In this document: in pieces, positions 9,114 through 18,834 of the stretch
Layout: each line of letters starts with the position of its first letter
Numbering within the stretch: the first letter of the stretch is position 1
Origin: Anaerohalosphaera lusitana
GTDB taxonomy: Bacteria > Planctomycetota > Phycisphaerae > Sedimentisphaerales > Anaerohalosphaeraceae
NCBI RefSeq assembly: GCF_002007645.1
Contig: NZ_CP019791.1
Span: forward strand, 4,146,593 to 4,210,592
Length of the DNA: 64,000 nucleotides
Direction: 5' to 3'
The notes under the pieces: generated by a model
What the model was told of the DNA's origin: nothing
Seen by the model: the letters and a program-made list of their open reading frames with translations, nothing else
Databases searched by the model: none
Position numbers and translations under genes: made by a program

Positions 9114-10925
9114 TTACGGACAGAAATGCTCGCTCTCCTCGAACCATTCGGGCACACCCGAGATCGTCATCGCAGTATCGATCAGCGCCAGATGACTGTA
9201 TCCTTGCGGGAAGTTGCCCAGAAGCCGCTTGGTCTTGAAATCCAGGTCCTCACTATAGAGCCCAAGATGATTGCTGTGTTCGAGCAGTTGTTCGAACAGC
9301 TCGCGCGCGAGCTTCTTTTCGCCTATGCGATGCAGACTCTTGACCATCCAGAACGAACAGACCGTAAACGACGACTTGGGCACGCCAAAGTCGTCCGCAT
9401 CGCGGTAACGATACATCAGTCCGCCCACGCAAAGCCGCTTATACGTCTCCCGCACGGTGCTGACATAGACCGGGTCCCGCGCACCGATGAACCCGTAATG
9501 TTCCGCCATGAGATTCGCACTGTCCAGGGTGTCCCCGCCGTAATACTGCGTCAGCGCCTGCGTCTCCGGATTCGTGCCGTGTTTGAGCACGTCCGTCTTA
9601 ATGTCATCACGCAGATACGCATAGTCCAGGGCATCCTCGCTCTTGCCGAGCATCCCAGCGATCTTCACCGCCCGGTCCATCGCGACCCAGCAAAGTATCT
9701 TCGAGAACGTAAAGTGCTTGCGGTCCGTGCGGAACTCCCAAATACCCGAATCCAGGTCCTCCCAGTGATACCGAACGTGTCGCGTGAGCGTCCGTACGAC
9801 CGTCCAGAGGTCCTCGCGGTTATCCACCGAGCCGTTAAAGTAACGCAGACTCTGATAGATCACGTCCAGCACAACGCCGTAAATATCGTTCTGCTTCTGA
9901 TGATAGGCATCGTTGCCGATCCGCACGGGCCGACTGCCCTCATAACCCTCTAGCCAGTCGAGTTCTTTTTCTTCCAGTGCACGCTGATTGTTGATCCCGT
10001 ACATGATCTGAATACGCTCGTCCTTGTACGGAACGATATTCAAAATGAAATTCAAGAACCGTTTCGCAACGTTGTAATGCCCCAGCCGAACAAGTACACT
10101 GATGGTCATGGATGCATCGCGAAGCCAGCAGAAGCGGTAATCCCAGTTACGAACCTCGCCTATGGTTTCGGGCAGACTCGTCGTGATAGCCGCCAGTATC
10201 GCACCGGTCTTCTGGTATGCAAGCAGCTTTAAAACGAGTGAACTTCTCTCAACCTCTTCTTCGTAGTCGGAAAACCGCGTGGTCTTCGCAACCCACCCCA
10301 TCCAGTAAACTTTGGTCCGCTCGAACTCCAGGTATATCCAGTCCAGGTCCACGTCAACGAGCTTCTGATTGTAGCTCATGACCATGTAGTGATCCGAGTC
10401 GATCGTGATCGGCTTGTGTTCGACCACCGCTTCCTTGTCAAGATCCGTATACAGGTAAACGGACTCGTAGGACCCTTCCCCTTCGGTGCAGTGCTTTATG
10501 AAATCCGCCTTTACCTCGCACCGAACACCGTATCTCGCCCACGCCGGCTTGGGGTCATAAAACATCCTGACCTGCGGCGAACCTGAAATATGTCTGATAA
10601 GGCGAATAATATCCGGCGGGTAATGATATTTTCCGGACTCCGTCTTATAACGCGGCATAAAATCGATGATCTCGAAACAATCGTGCCCCTTCTTGAACCG
10701 CGTCCGGAGCACGTTGGTCTTGCGAAGATATTTTTGCTTTATCGTGTATTCACCGACAGGCTTTACAGAAAAACTGCCTCCGCGATTCTCATCGAGCAGC
10801 TTCGCAAAAAACGATGACGAGTCGAAATCAGGCAGGCAGCACCAGTCGATGCTTCCCTCTTTGCTCACCAGTGCCGCACTCTTACAGTTGCCTATCACGC
10901 CGTAATCAAGATTGTCCATACTCAT
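9114..10925 (-). CDS. Glycoside hydrolase family 15 protein (glucoamylase/trehalase-like)
   Basis: A 603-residue GH15 enzyme expected to hydrolyse an alpha-glucoside from the non-reducing end. The N-terminal beta-domain starts DYGVIGNCKSAALVSKEGSI. The (alpha/alpha)6 barrel carries NWDYRFCWLRDAS, the general-acid region EDLDSGIWEFR (about residues 387-397), and the C-terminal LYSEDLD...LGNFPQGYSHLALI with the second catalytic Glu. It lacks a signal peptide, so it acts in the cytosol. It sits 35 bp after the trehalose-6-phosphate synthase/phosphatase gene on the same strand, so trehalose or a trehalose-coupled glucan is the best substrate guess. GH15 members of this subgroup include acid trehalases as well as glucoamylases. 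Confidence 0.9.
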   Translation of the reverse strand: MSMDNLDYGVIGNCKSAALVSKEGSIDWCCLPDFDSSSFFAKLLDENRGGSFSVKPVGEYTIKQKYLRKTNVLRTRFKKGHDCFEIIDFMPRYKTESGKYHYPPDIIRLIRHISGSPQVRMFYDPKPAWARYGVRCEVKADFIKHCTEGEGSYESVYLYTDLDKEAVVEHKPITIDSDHYMVMSYNQKLVDVDLDWIYLEFERTKVYWMGWVAKTTRFSDYEEEVERSSLVLKLLAYQKTGAILAAITTSLPETIGEVRNWDYRFCWLRDASMTISVLVRLGHYNVAKRFLNFILNIVPYKDERIQIMYGINNQRALEEKELDWLEGYEGSRPVRIGNDAYHQKQNDIYGVVLDVIYQSLRYFNGSVDNREDLWTVVRTLTRHVRYHWEDLDSGIWEFRTDRKHFTFSKILCWVAMDRAVKIAGMLGKSEDALDYAYLRDDIKTDVLKHGTNPETQALTQYYGGDTLDSANLMAEHYGFIGARDPVYVSTVRETYKRLCVGGLMYRYRDADDFGVPKSSFTVCSFWMVKSLHRIGEKKLARELFEQLLEHSNHLGLYSEDLDFKTKRLLGNFPQGYSHLALIDTAMTISGVPEWFEESEHFCP

Positions 10926-10960
10926 CCAGCTATACTAATCGCCTTGAAGTGAGGCCTCTT

Positions 10961-13153
10961 TTACTGCTCTAACAGACCTCTAAGTATTTTCCTAAGTTCA
11001 TACACAGAGTCGATCCTGTACTTGGCCATCGAGGCTCCGTGCCCGATCTTGAACGAATGGGCATGGCGGGGCAGAACCGAGAACATGTCCTCATCGGTGT
11101 AATCGTCACCTGCTGCCATCACAAAATCCCATTCTTCACCACTTCCGAGCCAGTGCTCAGCGGCCGTACCTTTGGTGATGCCGATATGCTTAACTTCGAG
11201 GACCCTGTCGCCCTCAAATACGCCAATGTCCCTATTGGATGTCAGCGTAAATATGGCATCTTTCAGTTCCTGCATACGAAGCCAGGCCAGTCCGGGGTCG
11301 CTTTTTCTCCAGTGCCAGGCCAAAGAATACGATTTTTCCTCGATTGCGGCACCCGGTGTCCGGTCGACATAAAGCTCCAGAATAGGTCTCAAACTGGCCT
11401 TCCATTCGTCGCTCACGTCTCGAAAACGCCATTCCTGACCTCTCGGCCGGAAAACCGCACCGTGCTCACATACCAGATTGACATTGAGGTCACCGAACCA
11501 TTTCTCGATGATGTCCTTGTCCCGGCCGCTGATAATAACCAGCTCGTTATTCTTGTCTTCGGTCAGATTGCTGATCATGCTTAGCAATTCCGAATCTGGA
11601 ACCGCACCTTGCGGCTTATCGGAATAACCCACAAGCGTCCCGTCATAATCGAGCAGGAATAGTCGTTTATCAGCCTTCGCATAATCCACGTTAAAGGTCG
11701 AGGCCCGCTCAGGGCTGTACCGCCGCAGGGCGAGATCGTCCTGTGTTTTCTTGACATTTTCCATTCCTTCGATGAAGTCGTGAGCCCATCTGCCGACGGT
11801 ATACCGGCTCAAACGAGCCTGCATGCTCTTGTTCCTGCGCCACTGCTCCTCTTTGGACATTTCGATCCCTTTTTTGATCGCCTCCACGACCTCCATCTTG
11901 TTGTGCGGATTTACGGGGATCGCTTCTGCAAGCTCACCGCTGGCGCCTGCCATCTCGCTGAGGATCAAAACGCCCCTGCTGTCCTCACGATTCTTCGTTG
12001 CGACATACTCTTTGGCAACCAGGTTCATGCCGTCGCGCAACGGCGTGATAAGCGCGACATCCGCAGCATTATAAAGGGCTACCAACTGATCGAACGGCAA
12101 CGACCTGTACATGTATGAGATCGGCGTCCAGTTTATGTTGCCGTAAGCGCCGTTGATCCTGCCGATCAGTCTGTCAACCTTTTTACGAAGATCCGCATAT
12201 CTCTTCACCTGTTCACGTGAAGGCACCGCGACAACGACCATACTCACCCTGCCGCGGTACTGAGGATATTTCGTCAAAAAGTAATCGAAAGCTTCCAGCC
12301 TGTTCAGGATACCCTTCGTGTAGTCCAGCCGATCAACCGAGATCACCAGCTTCCTGCCCTCATTGACATGATCGCTGAGCTTTTCTATCTCCGCGCGAAC
12401 CTCCGGCTTTTCACGTGCATTCGCGAATTTGTCATAATCGATACCCATCGGATAGGCATCCACCCGGATAACCCGATTGCCTATATAGATGTCCGACAGC
12501 GAATGGTCATGCCCGCAGATACGATACGCACTACTAAGGAAGTGACGCATGTAGTCGTACTCATGAAAACCCACCAGATCCGCGCCTAGAATACCTTCCA
12601 GAATCTCCTTACGCCACGGCAGCAGCCGCATCAGTTCAAACGTTGGGAAAGGTATGTGCAGGAAGAATCCTATCTGAGCATCGGGCACCCTTTCACGCAG
12701 CATCTGGGGCAAGAGCATGAGCTGATAGTCATGCACCCATATCTTATCGCCGGGTTCGATCACCTTCAGCACTTCCTCACAATAGTGCCGATTTACCTGT
12801 TCGTATGCCTCCCACCCCTTCTCCTCATACGTCGTATAAAGCGGGAAATAATGGAACAAAGGCCATACGGTCTTATTACAAAAACCATAATAAAATTCAT
12901 CCACCTGCGACTCCGTCAGATAAACCGGCGCAAGATTACTGCTGCGCAACTGCCTGCCGATATAATCCTTATCGGACTTATCCAGCTCCTCTTCCGCCAG
13001 ACCCGGCCAGCCTATCCAGACGCTCTCACCCGGCTTGCAGATAGACGATATCCCCGTCGCAACCCCCCCCGTACTATGTGTTATGTTTATTCCCTCTTCA
13101 CCTTTTGAGATCGAAACCGGCAAACGATTCGAAACAATTACTAAACGACTCAT
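10961..13153 (-). CDS. Bifunctional trehalose-6-phosphate synthase/phosphatase (OtsA-OtsB fusion)
   Basis: A 730-residue fusion that would make trehalose from UDP-glucose and glucose 6-phosphate in one polypeptide. Residues 1 to about 470 are a GT20 glycosyltransferase: SNRLPVS start, STGGVATG donor loop, [11 protein letters not shown] and [11 protein letters not shown]. From about 497 comes a HAD phosphatase with the nucleophile motif LFLLDYDGT, the second-shell VIISGRD, and [11 protein letters not shown] near the end. The fusion order is that of yeast/plant enzymes and many planctomycetes. ATG 13153 has a strong GGAGGT site. Probably an osmoprotectant operon with the GH15 gene downstream. 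Confidence 0.95.
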   Translation of the reverse strand: MSRLVIVSNRLPVSISKGEEGINITHSTGGVATGISSICKPGESVWIGWPGLAEEELDKSDKDYIGRQLRSSNLAPVYLTESQVDEFYYGFCNKTVWPLFHYFPLYTTYEEKGWEAYEQVNRHYCEEVLKVIEPGDKIWVHDYQLMLLPQMLRERVPDAQIGFFLHIPFPTFELMRLLPWRKEILEGILGADLVGFHEYDYMRHFLSSAYRICGHDHSLSDIYIGNRVIRVDAYPMGIDYDKFANAREKPEVRAEIEKLSDHVNEGRKLVISVDRLDYTKGILNRLEAFDYFLTKYPQYRGRVSMVVVAVPSREQVKRYADLRKKVDRLIGRINGAYGNINWTPISYMYRSLPFDQLVALYNAADVALITPLRDGMNLVAKEYVATKNREDSRGVLILSEMAGASGELAEAIPVNPHNKMEVVEAIKKGIEMSKEEQWRRNKSMQARLSRYTVGRWAHDFIEGMENVKKTQDDLALRRYSPERASTFNVDYAKADKRLFLLDYDGTLVGYSDKPQGAVPDSELLSMISNLTEDKNNELVIISGRDKDIIEKWFGDLNVNLVCEHGAVFRPRGQEWRFRDVSDEWKASLRPILELYVDRTPGAAIEEKSYSLAWHWRKSDPGLAWLRMQELKDAIFTLTSNRDIGVFEGDRVLEVKHIGITKGTAAEHWLGSGEEWDFVMAAGDDYTDEDMFSVLPRHAHSFKIGHGASMAKYRIDSVYELRKILRGLLEQ

Positions 13154-13354
13154 TCGAACACCTCCAGTGTGGCACTAACAAAGAATATGAGTTCCTGATT
13201 GAAGCCGGACCCCGCAAATATTCCCGAAAAAAATGGCCCGCACTTCGAAATGATACGCACATAGCATATACTAAATCTTACGACTCGTCAACTAAGGCAT
13301 TCTCTGACTTCCAATCCGTCACTACCGTAATTGTTCCCTGCTAACCCGAAAGAA

Positions 13355-13380
13355 AAGGATCGCCCCTGCGGACGATCCTT
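13355..13380 (-). terminator. Rho-independent terminator downstream of the pseudopilin gene
   Basis: Eight-base arms AAGGATCG and CGATCCTT around a 10-nt loop, followed on the minus strand by TTTCTTTC. It would end transcripts of the pseudopilin gene after they pass through the 149-bp palindrome. Confidence 0.6.
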
Positions 13381-13409
13381 AATTTAAGCCTGTATCATCT
13401 TTGAGGTAG

Positions 13410-13558
13410 CTCTAATAATTGCTTTTGAGCGGCAAGTAGAAGATTTTTGCGTTCCGGCAAGGAAGACAAATCAGCTTTAGTTGTAGCTAAAGCGGTTTTT
13501 GTCTGACGCCGCTCGGAACCAAAAAGATTCGCTTGTCCGCCAAAATGAATTGTTAGAG
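13410..13558. repeat. 149-bp imperfect palindrome resembling an integron attC site
   Basis: The two halves align along their length when one is reverse-complemented, with short bulges. Tips CTCTAATAATT (13410-13420) and AATTGTTAGAG (13548-13558) mirror each other, then GAGCGG-CAAG pairs with CTTGTCCGCC, GTTCCG with CGGAAC, and GACAAA with TTTGTC. The centre is the small hairpin GCTTTAG/CTAAAGC (13474-13493). Read on the minus strand the end CTCTAACAATTCATT followed by GCGGAC is close to the R''/L'' part of classical 59-base elements. On the plus strand the other end has GTTAGAG, near the GTTRRRY core. The core boxes are imperfect and no integrase gene is present. A foldback MITE or a structured 3' UTR are alternatives. 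Confidence 0.5.
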
Positions 13559-13591
13559 GTGCCCTTTACTATTACCAACCGTTACCAGGTT

Positions 13592-14416
13592 TTACTCCTG
13601 TCTTTCTGAGTCGCCCCATTCTTCACTGGTCGTTCTAAAGCCCCTGTTCCACTTAAAGCTCCAGAACTCAGCCAGTCCGGCAGAATCCGCATGCCCGTCC
13701 GCGAAAACAAGATTGGATTTCATCCCATGTCTGTCGATCATCAACCTTCCCATCGAAGTGCCTGCATCGCCGTCATCAAAATTGAAACTGTTCTTGTCGA
13801 TCGTCTCACCCGCCAACGGCCATGCCTCGTACCAAATCGCATCCGCGAACATTGGAACGCTCGCGCTCTGGCGGATCCCGTACAGCTTGCCGCGATAACT
13901 TTTCGATGTGTCCGCGCCGACATTTCCGTTCTGGTCAGGACTGTAAAGCCAACCGTTATATGCATAGCTGCCGCATTCCGTCTCATAGCCCTGCCCCGAC
14001 GAATCACCGTCACCGTTGTACTGTCCGGAATTCTGCGAAGCCGAGTTGCTCAAAACATTGACCGCCCAGCATTTTCTGGCCGTTCCGATGCTGCCTGCAG
14101 AAGCACTTTCGTCGACCTTTGCCGACCCGCAGTACCTTGACTCATCCACGTCACCAACGTAATCCGACATTCGACTGATCCACAGTCTGGCCGGCGTGCC
14201 GTTCTGCTGGACATCATACTGAACCAGCTTGCCGCCGTTCTCAGAAGCGTAGACCGTTGCCCCAAGATAAAGCTGCTTGAGATTCGTTCTGCACACCACT
14301 GAACGCGCCTTTTCCTTGACCATACCTAGAGCCGGCATCATGATCGCCAGCAGCAAAGCAATGATCGAAATTACTACAAGCAGCTCGATCAGCGTAAAAC
14401 CTTTTCTTAGTCGCAT
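13592..14416 (-). CDS. Pseudopilin-like protein, type IV prepilin leader (copy 1)
   Basis: About 274 residues from ATG 14416, which has GGAG 8 nt upstream; a GTG at 14434 is a poorer start. The leader MRLRKG is followed by FTLIELLVVISIIALLLAIM, the signature cut and N-methylated by prepilin peptidase, with Glu5 after the cleavage point. The soluble part ends with the planctomycete pattern RHGMKSNLVFADGHADSAGL then W..KWNR. Most likely a type II secretion or type IV pilus-like minor subunit or surface protein. It is monocistronic, with its own terminator. Four such proteins are scattered through the window, so the family is expanded. Confidence 0.85.
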   Translation of the reverse strand: MRLRKGFTLIELLVVISIIALLLAIMMPALGMVKEKARSVVCRTNLKQLYLGATVYASENGGKLVQYDVQQNGTPARLWISRMSDYVGDVDESRYCGSAKVDESASAGSIGTARKCWAVNVLSNSASQNSGQYNGDGDSSGQGYETECGSYAYNGWLYSPDQNGNVGADTSKSYRGKLYGIRQSASVPMFADAIWYEAWPLAGETIDKNSFNFDDGDAGTSMGRLMIDRHGMKSNLVFADGHADSAGLAEFWSFKWNRGFRTTSEEWGDSERQE

Positions 14417-14816
14417 CTTTTTCACTCCAGTCACAAAAACCTGCCCGGTACCGGGCTCTAATTAAGCGCACCGTATGCGCACACACATCACACAGGGACC
14501 CACCAACGCTGAAAACACGCAACGATCCCGTCAAATATGCTGGAAGCGAAAAAACACGGAATTGAAAAATACTAAGCGAACTTAGCAGTTAAGATGACTA
14601 TACGCTGCCACACATAAAGCCATCAAACACACATATTCCAAATATCACTAACAGCACCCAAGAACCAAAATAGTAGACCAACAAACACACAATGTCAAGG
14701 GAAATCATTTTCGCCCGCTATCTCGCCAGGGTACAGACATCTGAATCTGCAACTGCCCAACAAAAAAGGGACAGGCCAAACGACCCATCCCTTAACAATC
14801 TTCTCAGTGAAAAAAA
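14417..14816. other. 400-bp gene-free region upstream of pseudopilin copy 1
   Basis: Contains the promoter region of the downstream pseudopilin gene and, at 14761-14793, the terminator of the TrpB2 gene. Otherwise AT-rich sequence with no repeat or RNA gene that I can recognise. Confidence 0.5.
14761..14793 (-). terminator. Rho-independent terminator of the trpB2 gene
   Basis: On the minus strand AAGGGA pairs with TCCCTT, with some further pairing inside, followed by TTTTTTG. It begins 24 bp after the stop codon at 14817. Confidence 0.7.
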
Positions 14817-16205
14817 TTACCACTTACCTGTCTTACGCTGTTCGGCTTGTGGATGGTTCTTCAAACATTCTTCCGCACGTGCGATCTCTTCGTCCGGCAA
14901 ATGATACTCCGACAGCTTACCCGAAAGATAAGCGTCGTATCCCGTCATATCCATCAGGCCGTGACCGCTGTAAGTGAAGATGATCGTCTTTTCTTTGCCT
15001 TCTTCCTTGGCCTTTTTGGCTTCCCGGATAGCCGCTGCGATCGCATGGCTCGTCTCCGGCGCACAGATGCTTCCTTCGGTACGGGCCCACAGTAGTGCCG
15101 ATTCATAACACTCCATCTGATCCAGCGCCTGCGGAGTATGCAGACCTTCGACAACGCACTGACATACCAGCGGCGACATACCATGATACCTCAGACCGCC
15201 CGCATGGATGGGCTCGGGTATGAACGAGTGGCCCAGACTGTGCATAGGCATCAGCGGGGTCATGCATGCGATATCGCCGTAATCATAACTGAACGGCCCT
15301 TTCGTCAGCGTCGGACACGCAGTCGGCTCAACCGGAATGATCTCGATGTCAGCACCGTTGATCTTGTCCTGAGTGAACGGGAACGCCAGACCAGCAAAAT
15401 TACTTCCGCCGCCCGCACAACCGATCACAACGTCCGGCAAACCTTCACCGACCATTTCGAGCTGCTTCTTCGCTTCGAGACCAATTATCGACTGATGCAG
15501 CATCACGTGATTCAGCACGCTGCCAAGACCGTAACGAGTCTTGCCGCTCTGATCCGATACTGCTGCCTCGATCGCTTCACTGATCGCGATGCCCAGACTG
15601 CCCGGCGTATCAGGATTCGCATCCAGCACCTGTCTGCCTGCTGCGGTTTCCGTCGACGGACTCGCCACACAGTTACCACCCCATATCTGCATCATGATCT
15701 TGCGGAATGGCTTCTGGTCGAAACTGATCCGAACCATGAACACCCTGCATTCGATACCGACCAGGCTGCATGCAAAAGACAATGCACTGCCCCACTGACC
15801 GGCACCCGTCTCGGTCGTCATCCTCTCTATGCCGAACTGCTTGTTGTACCATGCCTGCGGAACGGACGTATTCGGCTTGTGACTTCCAGGAGGGCTAACG
15901 CTCTCGTCCTTATAGTAGATCTTCGCGGGTGTATCCAGGTACTTCTCCAGGTATGTCGCACGTCTCAGCGGTGCGGGTCGCCACCTGTATAGAATATCGA
16001 GCACTTCTTCGGGAATATCTATCCAACGCTCGGTACTGACCTCCTGCTCGATGAGATTCATCGGGAAAACAGGCGCCAGACTCTCAGGCGAGATCGGCGT
16101 ACCGTCTGCCGTCAACGGCGGAAGCATCGGTGTCGGAAGATCAGCGGCAATATTATACCACTTCTTTGGAATGTCAGACTCACTGAGTAAAATCTTGTGA
16201 TCCAT
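14817..16205 (-). CDS. trpB: TrpB2-type tryptophan synthase beta chain (TrpB-like PLP enzyme)
   Basis: A 462-residue PLP enzyme that would condense indole and serine to tryptophan. The PLP lysine is Lys110 in [10 protein letters not shown], and the phosphate-binding glycine loop is [11 protein letters not shown]. The extended N-terminus ([25 protein letters not shown]) and the [25 protein letters not shown] stretch belong to the TrpB2 group rather than to the TrpA-partnered TrpB1. No trpA or other trp gene is near and the gene has its own terminator, which fits a stand-alone indole-salvage role. A related PLP activity (for example phosphoserine-dependent) cannot be excluded. Confidence 0.9.
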   Translation of the reverse strand: MDHKILLSESDIPKKWYNIAADLPTPMLPPLTADGTPISPESLAPVFPMNLIEQEVSTERWIDIPEEVLDILYRWRPAPLRRATYLEKYLDTPAKIYYKDESVSPPGSHKPNTSVPQAWYNKQFGIERMTTETGAGQWGSALSFACSLVGIECRVFMVRISFDQKPFRKIMMQIWGGNCVASPSTETAAGRQVLDANPDTPGSLGIAISEAIEAAVSDQSGKTRYGLGSVLNHVMLHQSIIGLEAKKQLEMVGEGLPDVVIGCAGGGSNFAGLAFPFTQDKINGADIEIIPVEPTACPTLTKGPFSYDYGDIACMTPLMPMHSLGHSFIPEPIHAGGLRYHGMSPLVCQCVVEGLHTPQALDQMECYESALLWARTEGSICAPETSHAIAAAIREAKKAKEEGKEKTIIFTYSGHGLMDMTGYDAYLSGKLSEYHLPDEEIARAEECLKNHPQAEQRKTGKW

Positions 16206-16537
16206 ACTATAAATCTCCTTAAGTGCCCAATATCAAAAACCAATCGTTGCATTATAAGCAACACACCCCTCCCATTTCAATTTATTTATCGGCATGACGC
16301 CCCCGCAACTCCATATTATACATACAGTTGCACAGCCAAACGCCTGTTTTTTGCCCTCAAAACAATATCGGACCACCAAAGCAGCCCTTCAAACTGTCAG
16401 CAAGCCGAAAATCCCTTGAGCTTTGAAGGCCGTTTAGTTACCATTGCCGCAATGCTTGTAATGTTGTTTAAGAGGCCGTCTCAAGACGGATTGGACCTCG
16501 CTTTAAGATATGAAAACGTGATCGAAACGGGTGAATA
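16206..16537. other. 332-bp divergent intergenic region (trpB2 / RNase HII-like)
   Basis: Holds both divergent promoters. A perfect small palindrome CCGTCT-CA-AGACGG lies at 16476-16489, about 48 bp before the RNase HII-like start, and could be an operator or hairpin. A plus-strand open frame spans most of the region but its translation looks random and it ends at the next gene, so I do not call it. Confidence 0.4.
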
Positions 16538-17500
16538 GTGGCAATAGTGGTAGGCATAGATGAAGCTGGTTACGGACCCATTCTCGGTCCGCTGGTCGTC
16601 TCCTGCGTAAGCTTTTCCATGCCCGATGACCTCGTCAAAGGCGACATGTGGGAAACGCTCAAACCCGCCGTCGGTAAGGCAAAACGCGGCCTGGCCGGAC
16701 GGATCCTCATCACCGACAGCAAAAAAGCATTCACCAAGGCAACCGGCACCGAACACCTCCAAAAAGCCGTCCTCGCATCCCTCGCATGTACCGACCGGAA
16801 ACCCGCCACCGCAGCCCAGCTCCTCCACCACCTCTGCCCGGACTGCTTCACCCGCGTAAAAGAATATCCCTGGTACGACTCTCTCGACAAGATAATGATC
16901 GATCAGGCCGCCGACCAGACATACATATCCGCGTCGGTCCTCCAACGCACCATGCGGTCAAAAAATATCCAGCTCAATTCGCTGCAGTCCAAATGTCTCG
17001 ACGTAGCACATTACAACTCGCTCGTCGATAAGGTACAGAACAAAGCTGCCGTACTCTTCACCTGCGTCGCCCAGATGATACACAAAACGTTCACAGAAGC
17101 ACCCGCCGGTCAGACAATGCAGTTCCTCATCGACCGACAGGGCGGACGGGTCAACTACTGCCAGGTACTCATGCGAATGTTCCCCCAGGCGGACTTCAAG
17201 ATCATAAAAGAAAGCGAAACTTCCAGCAGCTACGAAATGACCCAGGCAGGCAAAACCGCAAAACTGCACTTCGTCGCAAAAGCTGACCTGCGCTTTCTTC
17301 CCGTAGCACTCGCATCCATGACTGCAAAGTATGTCCGAGAACTGCTCATCGGCTCGCTTAACGATCACTTCGCTGCTAAATGCGGCACCATAAAACCAAC
17401 CGCCGGCTACTGGAAAGACGGCACGAGATACATAAACGAACTGAAAAATAATCTGCCCCCCGACGACCTGCCCCATAGCATGCTCGTTCGAAGCAGATGA
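16538..17500 (+). CDS. RNase HII-like protein, unusually long
   Basis: A 320-residue protein with the RNase HII core: GIDEAGYGPILGPLVVS near the N-terminus (Asp8, Glu9), ITDSKKAFT, FLIDRQGG and KADLRFLPVALASMTAKYVR, which match the DEAGRGP, DSKK, third Asp and AD...ASI.AKV.R blocks of the family. Role by family: cutting ribonucleotides in DNA or RNA/DNA hybrids. Ordinary RNase HII is about 200 residues. Here roughly 100 extra residues, including HHLCPDCF and RTMRSKNIQLNSLQ, separate the motifs. GTG 16538 is used; GTG 16547 is possible. It is followed by the phosphoesterase gene, whose ribosome site overlaps its end. Confidence 0.75.
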   Translation: MAIVVGIDEAGYGPILGPLVVSCVSFSMPDDLVKGDMWETLKPAVGKAKRGLAGRILITDSKKAFTKATGTEHLQKAVLASLACTDRKPATAAQLLHHLCPDCFTRVKEYPWYDSLDKIMIDQAADQTYISASVLQRTMRSKNIQLNSLQSKCLDVAHYNSLVDKVQNKAAVLFTCVAQMIHKTFTEAPAGQTMQFLIDRQGGRVNYCQVLMRMFPQADFKIIKESETSSSYEMTQAGKTAKLHFVAKADLRFLPVALASMTAKYVRELLIGSLNDHFAAKCGTIKPTAGYWKDGTRYINELKNNLPPDDLPHSMLVRSR

Positions 17501-17529
17501 TCAACTTTTCAATTGGAGGCTTTACAAAA

Positions 17530-18756
17530 ATGGATCGTAGAAAATTTCTTTCAACCACACTCGCTGCCGGAACCATCGCGGCCCTCAAACCCGTCAGCTC
17601 TTTCGCAGCAGAGACCGAAAAAGAACAGCCCAAAACGACCGACATGCAGTTTCTTGCAGGACCGTACCTCCAGGCCCCGACCGAGACCAGCATGACGATC
17701 ATGTGGATAACCGACAAGAAAAGCACCGCCGAAGTACACTGGGGTGAAGACGAGTCACTCGGCAAAAAAGCAATAAGCATAACCGACGGCCAGATCGACG
17801 CCAACGAACGAATCCACAAAGTGACCGTCACCGGACTAGAGCCCGGCAAGAAATATTTCTACAAAGTCTCCAGCCGAGAGATCACCAATTACGGCCCCTA
17901 CCGCGTCGACTTCGCAGGCACCAGAGAAAGCGGCATCCACAGCTTCACCACACTAGACACGAACAAAGAAAGCTTCACGTTTATCGTACTCAACGACATA
18001 CACAGTCTCGCAGACGCAATGAAAAAACGCCTCGAGCTCCTCGACGACATCGACTGCGACCTAGTCATGCTCAACGGCGACATCATCCAGGACCCGAAAT
18101 CCGAACAGCAGATCATCGATTACACCTTAAAAACCCTTACCGACGCATTCGCAAAAGAAATCCCCTTCGTCTTCATCCGAGGCAACCACGAGGCCCGAGG
18201 TGTCTACTCACGCCTTCTGGAAAAATATATCGCAACCCCAAACGACAAATATTACTTCACCTTCGAGCACGGCCCTGCACAGTTCCTCGTACTCGACGGC
18301 GGAGAAGACAAGGAAGACTCCCACTGGGCGTACAGCGGCCTCAACGCTTTCGACCAGTATCGTGTCCAGCAGGCCCACTGGCTCGAACAGAAGATCGAAT
18401 TGGGCGAATTCAAGAATGCCCCCTACCGCATCTGTCTGACACACATCCCGCTGTTCGGCTCTGGCGACGCTCACGGCACACTCGACTGCCGTGACAAATG
18501 GGCCGACCTGCTCCAGCAGGCGAACATCGATCTGCACATCTCGGGCCACACCCACAGACCCAACATCCTGGCCCCTTCCGAAGAGCACAACTACCCGATA
18601 TTTATCGGCGGCGCGCCCCAATACGGCCGAGGCACTATAGTCCAGGTCGATGTCACCAAAGACAAGATGCAAGTCAAAATGATAGAGGACAACGGCGAGG
18701 TATTCGGCACCTACCAGATCAAACCCGACCGCAAGCCGTTCCTCGGCATTTTCTAA
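17530..18756 (+). CDS. Tat-exported metallophosphoesterase (purple acid phosphatase-like)
   Basis: About 408 residues from ATG 17530 (GGAGG 10 nt upstream). It begins with a twin-arginine signal (DRRKFLSTTLAAG ... SFAA), so the folded enzyme is exported to the periplasm. An N-terminal fibronectin-like domain (GPYLQAPTETSMTIMW) precedes the calcineurin-type core with dimetal ligands in LNDIHS, MLNGDII, RGNHEARG, CLTHIPLFG and SGHTHRP. It would hydrolyse a phosphomonoester or diester of unknown identity. A strong bidirectional terminator follows. It starts 30 bp after the RNase HII-like gene, on the same strand. Confidence 0.9.
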   Translation: MDRRKFLSTTLAAGTIAALKPVSSFAAETEKEQPKTTDMQFLAGPYLQAPTETSMTIMWITDKKSTAEVHWGEDESLGKKAISITDGQIDANERIHKVTVTGLEPGKKYFYKVSSREITNYGPYRVDFAGTRESGIHSFTTLDTNKESFTFIVLNDIHSLADAMKKRLELLDDIDCDLVMLNGDIIQDPKSEQQIIDYTLKTLTDAFAKEIPFVFIRGNHEARGVYSRLLEKYIATPNDKYYFTFEHGPAQFLVLDGGEDKEDSHWAYSGLNAFDQYRVQQAHWLEQKIELGEFKNAPYRICLTHIPLFGSGDAHGTLDCRDKWADLLQQANIDLHISGHTHRPNILAPSEEHNYPIFIGGAPQYGRGTIVQVDVTKDKMQVKMIEDNGEVFGTYQIKPDRKPFLGIF

Positions 18757-18780
18757 GCATGATCAATCTATCCGCTCACA

Positions 18781-18810
18781 AAAAAGCCGCTCACTTCGAG
18801 CGGCTTTTTT
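18781..18810. terminator. Bidirectional rho-independent terminator
   Basis: AAAAAGCCGCTC and GAGCGGCTTTTTT form a stem of at least 12 pairs with a short loop, and have T-runs in both directions. It serves the phosphoesterase gene (plus) and the glycyl radical enzyme gene (minus), which converge here. Confidence 0.9.
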
Positions 18811-18834
18811 AAATTCAATTTTGCGATCACACGA

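Larger units (their letters stand above)
13154..13591. other. 438-bp gene-free region with attC-like palindrome and terminator
   Basis: Lies between the start of the trehalose gene and the end of a pseudopilin gene, both on the minus strand. It holds the trehalose promoter region (13154-13350), a minus-strand terminator (13355-13380) and a long imperfect palindrome (13410-13558). A plus-strand frame at 13078-13344 overlaps the trehalose gene start and has no recognisable content. Confidence 0.6.

Noticed and set aside
13078-13344. 88-codon plus-strand frame over the trehalose gene start
   Set aside because: Overlaps the real gene's first codons. It lies upstream of the attC-like site in the cassette orientation, so I considered it as a cassette gene, but it shows no coding character.
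16197-16538. 113-codon plus-strand frame between trpB2 and the RNase HII-like gene
   Set aside because: Starts inside trpB2, has no motif or ribosome site, and ends at the next gene's start.
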